DNA of 64,000 bases from Gudongella sp964575895 (lineage in GTDB: Bacteria > Bacillota > Clostridia > Tissierellales > Tissierellaceae), in the NCBI GenBank assembly GCA_964575895.1, contig CAZNTE010000013.1, forward strand, positions 1 through 64,000, read 5' to 3'. Made by a program: the position numbers and the translations under genes. Below the pieces are notes generated by a model. That model had not been told where the DNA came from and did no database searches. It saw nothing but the letters and a program-made list of their open reading frames with translations. This document shows positions 61,608-64,000 of this stretch, one piece after another (position 1 is the stretch's first letter; the number at the start of each line of letters is the position of its first letter).

Positions 61608-61634
61608 GTTTATTTGAAATGAACAAGGGGTAAA
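61608..61634 (+). promoter_or_regulatory. SigB-like promoter of the encapsulin operon
   Basis: GTTTAT (61608-61613), a 14-bp spacer and GGGTAA (61628-61633, continuing as GGGTAAA) match the SigB pattern closely. It lies 38 bp upstream of the ferritin start codon. Confidence 0.65.
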
Positions 61635-61671
61635 GAATTATAGAAAGTAATCAAAAAGAGGAGGAGTTTAG

Positions 61672-62010
61672 ATGACACAATATCACGAACCAGTAGAAAA
61701 ACTAGATGATAAGACAATGGACATTACAAGAGCCATAGTTAGTTTAAAGGAAGAGTTAGAAGCAGTAGATTGGTACAATCAAAGAGTTGCTGCAGTATCA
61801 GATCCTGAACTGAAGGAAATATTAGCTCATAACAGAGATGAAGAGATAGAGCATGCAGTTATGACTCTAGAGTGGTTAAGAAGAAACATGGATAAATGGG
61901 ATGAAGAACTTAAAACGTACTTATTCAAGACTGGTCCAATCGCTCATCATGAAGAAGGAGCAGAAGAAGATGGTGGTAGTGATGGATTAACAATTGGAGA
62001 TTTAAAATAG
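61672..62010 (+). CDS. Encapsulated ferritin-like protein (encapsulin cargo)
   Basis: A 112-aa EncFtn-type half-ferritin. Two helices carry the ferroxidase ligands Glu28, Glu58 and His61, with the same spacing as Rhodospirillum rubrum EncFtn (E32, E62, H65). An acidic, glycine-rich linker leads to the C-terminal targeting peptide DGLTIGDLK, which docks cargo on the inner shell wall. It oxidises Fe2+ for storage inside the nanocompartment. GAGGAGGAG precedes the ATG; the shell gene starts 11 bp later. Confidence 0.94.
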   Translation: MTQYHEPVEKLDDKTMDITRAIVSLKEELEAVDWYNQRVAAVSDPELKEILAHNRDEEIEHAVMTLEWLRRNMDKWDEELKTYLFKTGPIAHHEEGAEEDGGSDGLTIGDLK

Positions 62011-62021
62011 GAGGGGTTTAA

Positions 62022-62807
62022 ATGTTATATAGAGAATTAGCTCCCATTTCTAAGGAAGCTTGGAGTGAGATTGACTCAAGAGCAGTTGATGTTCTTAAAT
62101 CATATTTATCAGCTAGAAAAGTAGTGAAGGTTAATGGGCCTAAAGGTTTGGATTTCAATGTAATTACAGAGGGTAGACTTGGCAAAACTGAAAATGAAGA
62201 AGATGTTTTATTTGCTAACTACAATGTTCAACCACTTACTGAGGCTAGAGTTGAATTTGAGATGAAGAGGTGGGAACTTGATAATATATCAAGAGGGGCA
62301 AAAGACATTGATTTTGAGCCTTTAGAAGAAGGTTTGAGAAAGATTGCTCTCTTTGAAGAGAATGCAATATACAATGGGCTTAAAAAAGCAGGCATTAAAG
62401 GCTTTAAAGACATGGTTAAGAAAGAAGAGATAGCCCTTGGAGACAATGCAAAGGATATTATGGAGTCAATTACAAAAGGGGTAATTTCCCTAAGAGAAGA
62501 CTATACTGGTGGACCTTATACATTAATTGTTGGTAAGGAAGCATATAAGAGGATAATATCAAAAGATAGTGGATATCCATTGGAAAAAAGAGTTGAGAGC
62601 CTAATAGGGGGCAAGATAGTTTTAAGTCATGTTGTGGATGGAGCATACCTAGTACCATTTAACAGTGATGATCTAGAACTAACAATTGGTAGAGATTTTT
62701 CAATCGGCTATCAAGCTCACGATGGAGATAATGTCAAGTTTTTCATAGCTGAAAGCTTTACTTTCAGAGTTTTGGATCCAAGTTTAATAATTAAATATAC
62801 AGTTTAG
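62022..62807 (+). CDS. Family 1 encapsulin shell protein
   Basis: A 261-aa HK97-fold shell protein (linocin M18/encapsulin family). The N-terminus LYRELAPISKEAWSEIDSRA, GPYTLIVGKEAYKRI and the final AESFTFRVLDPSLIIKYTV are characteristic. Proteins of this length (T. maritima, 265 aa) build T=1 60-mer shells; that size is inferred. It is coupled to the ferritin cargo gene and ends in a strong terminator. The pair forms an iron-storing nanocompartment. Confidence 0.96.
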   Translation: MLYRELAPISKEAWSEIDSRAVDVLKSYLSARKVVKVNGPKGLDFNVITEGRLGKTENEEDVLFANYNVQPLTEARVEFEMKRWELDNISRGAKDIDFEPLEEGLRKIALFEENAIYNGLKKAGIKGFKDMVKKEEIALGDNAKDIMESITKGVISLREDYTGGPYTLIVGKEAYKRIISKDSGYPLEKRVESLIGGKIVLSHVVDGAYLVPFNSDDLELTIGRDFSIGYQAHDGDNVKFFIAESFTFRVLDPSLIIKYTV

Positions 62808-62812
62808 TAATA

Positions 62813-62843
62813 AAACCCTTCAGGGCTCAGACCTGAAGGGTTT
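62813..62843. terminator. Terminator after the encapsulin gene
   Basis: AAACCCTTCAGG and CCTGAAGGGTTT pair over 12 bp around a 7-nt loop. It also faces the convergent channel gene. Confidence 0.88.
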
Positions 62844-62846
62844 ACT

Positions 62847-63869
62847 CTAATATACATTTCTATTTCCATCATCACATGCTAATTTTCTTAGTTCATTTAC
62901 CTGTTCTTGTTTTCCTAATACTATCATTGTATCTCCAAGCTGCAATATTTCATCTGAATGAGGATTGAATTGAAGCGTCTCAGAATCCATCTTTCTAATT
63001 GCCAATACTATTAAACCTGTTTTTTCTGGGATTTTAACATCTTTAAGACTCTTGTTCATAATAGGGGACTCTTTACATATTACTACATCTTCTAGATCTA
63101 AAACAACATCACCAGCATGAGTAATAATATCTAAAAAGGAAATGACAGAAGGTCTAAGCATAAGAGCAGCCATTCTACTTCCACCAATTTCGTTGGGAGA
63201 TATTGTATTATTTGCACCAGCTCTTTTTAGTTTCAAATGTGAATTTTTATCAATAGCCCTTGATACTATGTATAAGTCAGGATTCAATTATCTTGCTGTT
63301 AACACAGTAAATACATTATCAGAGTCTTTTGATAAAGATGCAATAAGGCCTCGAGTCTTTTTTATTTTAGCCTTATTTAAAATTTCTTCATGACTGGCAT
63401 CCCCTAATATCGTTGGGATCCCATCATCTAATAGTTCTTTAACAATTGCTTCATCATTTTCGATTACTACAAAGTCAACATTACTCTTTTGGAACCTTTT
63501 AATGGCATTCCAACCTGTTTCACCTGCTCCACAAAGTATATAATGGTTTCTAAAACTTTCAATCTTCTTCTCCATAAAACGCCTCCTAAAAGCTTCTTTA
63601 ATGTTACCTTCCATAAAGGATGAAACAATACTGCTAAATAAATATCCAACAGTACCTAAACTAATGAATATTATAAAAACAGAAAACAACTTTGCTTCTG
63701 GTGACATTTGTGCTACTTCTGTATAACCAATAGTTGAAATTGTTATAACAGTCATATAAAAAGCATCAATAAATGGCACATCTAGTAATAATCTATATCC
63801 AAATGTACCTATAAACATTATTGATATAAGTATGGTTATAAAAAGTGTAAATTTCTTTTGATTATTCAT
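62847..63869 (-). pseudogene. Potassium channel (RCK/TrkA-N) gene broken by one in-frame TAA
   Basis: Two adjacent frames, in the same phase, encode the two parts of one K+ channel. The first (193 codons from the ATG at 63869, after AAGGGGTGA) has two membrane helices, the selectivity filter TISTIGYTE and a TrkA-N domain starting YILCGAGETGWNAI. At 63288-63290 a TAA interrupts VLTAR*LNPDLYIVSRA, where homologues usually have Ser; the other part continues with TrkA-N/TrkA-C to 62847. TCA to TAA is a single change. The distal part would need a TTG start with no ribosome-binding site. Sequencing error or recent inactivation are both possible. Confidence 0.8.
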
Positions 63870-63982
63870 ATAGTCACCCCTTACCAAAAATTTATACCCA
63901 AAATTAAACCTTTAAATTATTTCGAGGCTCTAGATATCTTGAATATAAAATGGTATAATACTAATTTATAAGGAGTGATTCA

Positions 63983-64000
63983 ATGAGCAGTGCATCATTT
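63983..64000 (+). CDS. Start of a gene cut by the window end
   Basis: An ATG at 63983 follows AAGGAGTGATTCA, a strong ribosome-binding site, and an extended -10 (TGGTATAAT at 63951-63959). Only six codons (MSSASF) are inside the window, so the product cannot be named. Confidence 0.6.

Noticed and set aside
62847..63287. Independent TrkA-domain gene with a TTG start
   Set aside because: The TTG immediately follows the TAA, no Shine-Dalgarno site is present, and the protein continues the TrkA-N domain of the upstream part in the same frame.

Overview
The window is AT-rich, Gram-positive chromosomal DNA around a replication origin. Gene order (sigB-rsbW-rsbV / gyrA-gyrB-recF-yaaA-dnaN-dnaA / oriC / rpmH-rnpA-yidD-yidC-jag-mnmE-mnmG-rsmG-parA-parB), the DnaA boxes and the parS sites all fit a low-GC Firmicute. 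A UGA-encoded selenoprotein, an EFR1-type flavodoxin/ferredoxin, FchA and an allantoate/oxamate fermentation cluster point to an anaerobic clostridial lineage, possibly Tissierellales-like. The genus cannot be fixed from sequence reading alone. I see no rRNA or tRNA genes, CRISPR arrays, insertion sequences or prophage genes.

Layout. 1-10106 (minus strand): dnaA, dnaN, yaaA, recF, gyrB and gyrA, followed by a SigB module (rsbV, rsbW, sigB) whose RsbW has a decayed ATP site. 8605-8774 and 10107-10517: a bipartite oriC with DnaA boxes on both sides of dnaA and a DnaA-trio unwinding element. 10518-22941 (plus strand): housekeeping genes for ribosome, RNase P, membrane insertion, tRNA modification and chromosome segregation, then metabolic genes and a lipid kinase. 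23202-24635: an M23 cell-wall hydrolase with a WalR box. 24673-38686: a purine-ring (allantoate) catabolic island with an LctP permease, AllF/AllG/AllH oxamate carbamoyltransferase, carbamate kinase, a PucR regulator, AllE, a small cupin, AllC, a DAACS transporter and PucG. 38735-41640: a P2-type Ca2+/Mn2+ ATPase under a yybP-ykoY manganese riboswitch. 41729-51000: the walRK-yycHIJ-htrA locus with an extra secreted protein, then surE, tpx and rlmH. 51150-64000: stress, detoxification and repair genes, including an AAC(6')-like acetyltransferase, AlkD, nitroreductase, a second DAACS transporter, a GNAT remnant, an SDR, a selenocysteine peroxiredoxin, a radical SAM protein, an encapsulin/encapsulated-ferritin pair and a K+ channel gene broken by one TAA codon.

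How the genes work together. The purine island can convert allantoate to (S)-ureidoglycine (AllC). That is either deaminated to ureidoglycolate (AllE) or transaminated with glyoxylate to oxalurate plus glycine (PucG). Oxalurate is phosphorolysed to oxamate and carbamoyl phosphate (AllFGH), and carbamate kinase makes ATP from the latter. No allantoinase or ureidoglycolate-consuming enzyme is in the window. The most notable hidden signal is a peroxiredoxin whose peroxidatic residue is encoded by UGA and which contains no cysteine. It and the encapsulin/ferritin operon are each preceded by a SigB-like promoter, so the SigB module at the left end may control an iron-and-peroxide defence set at the right end.
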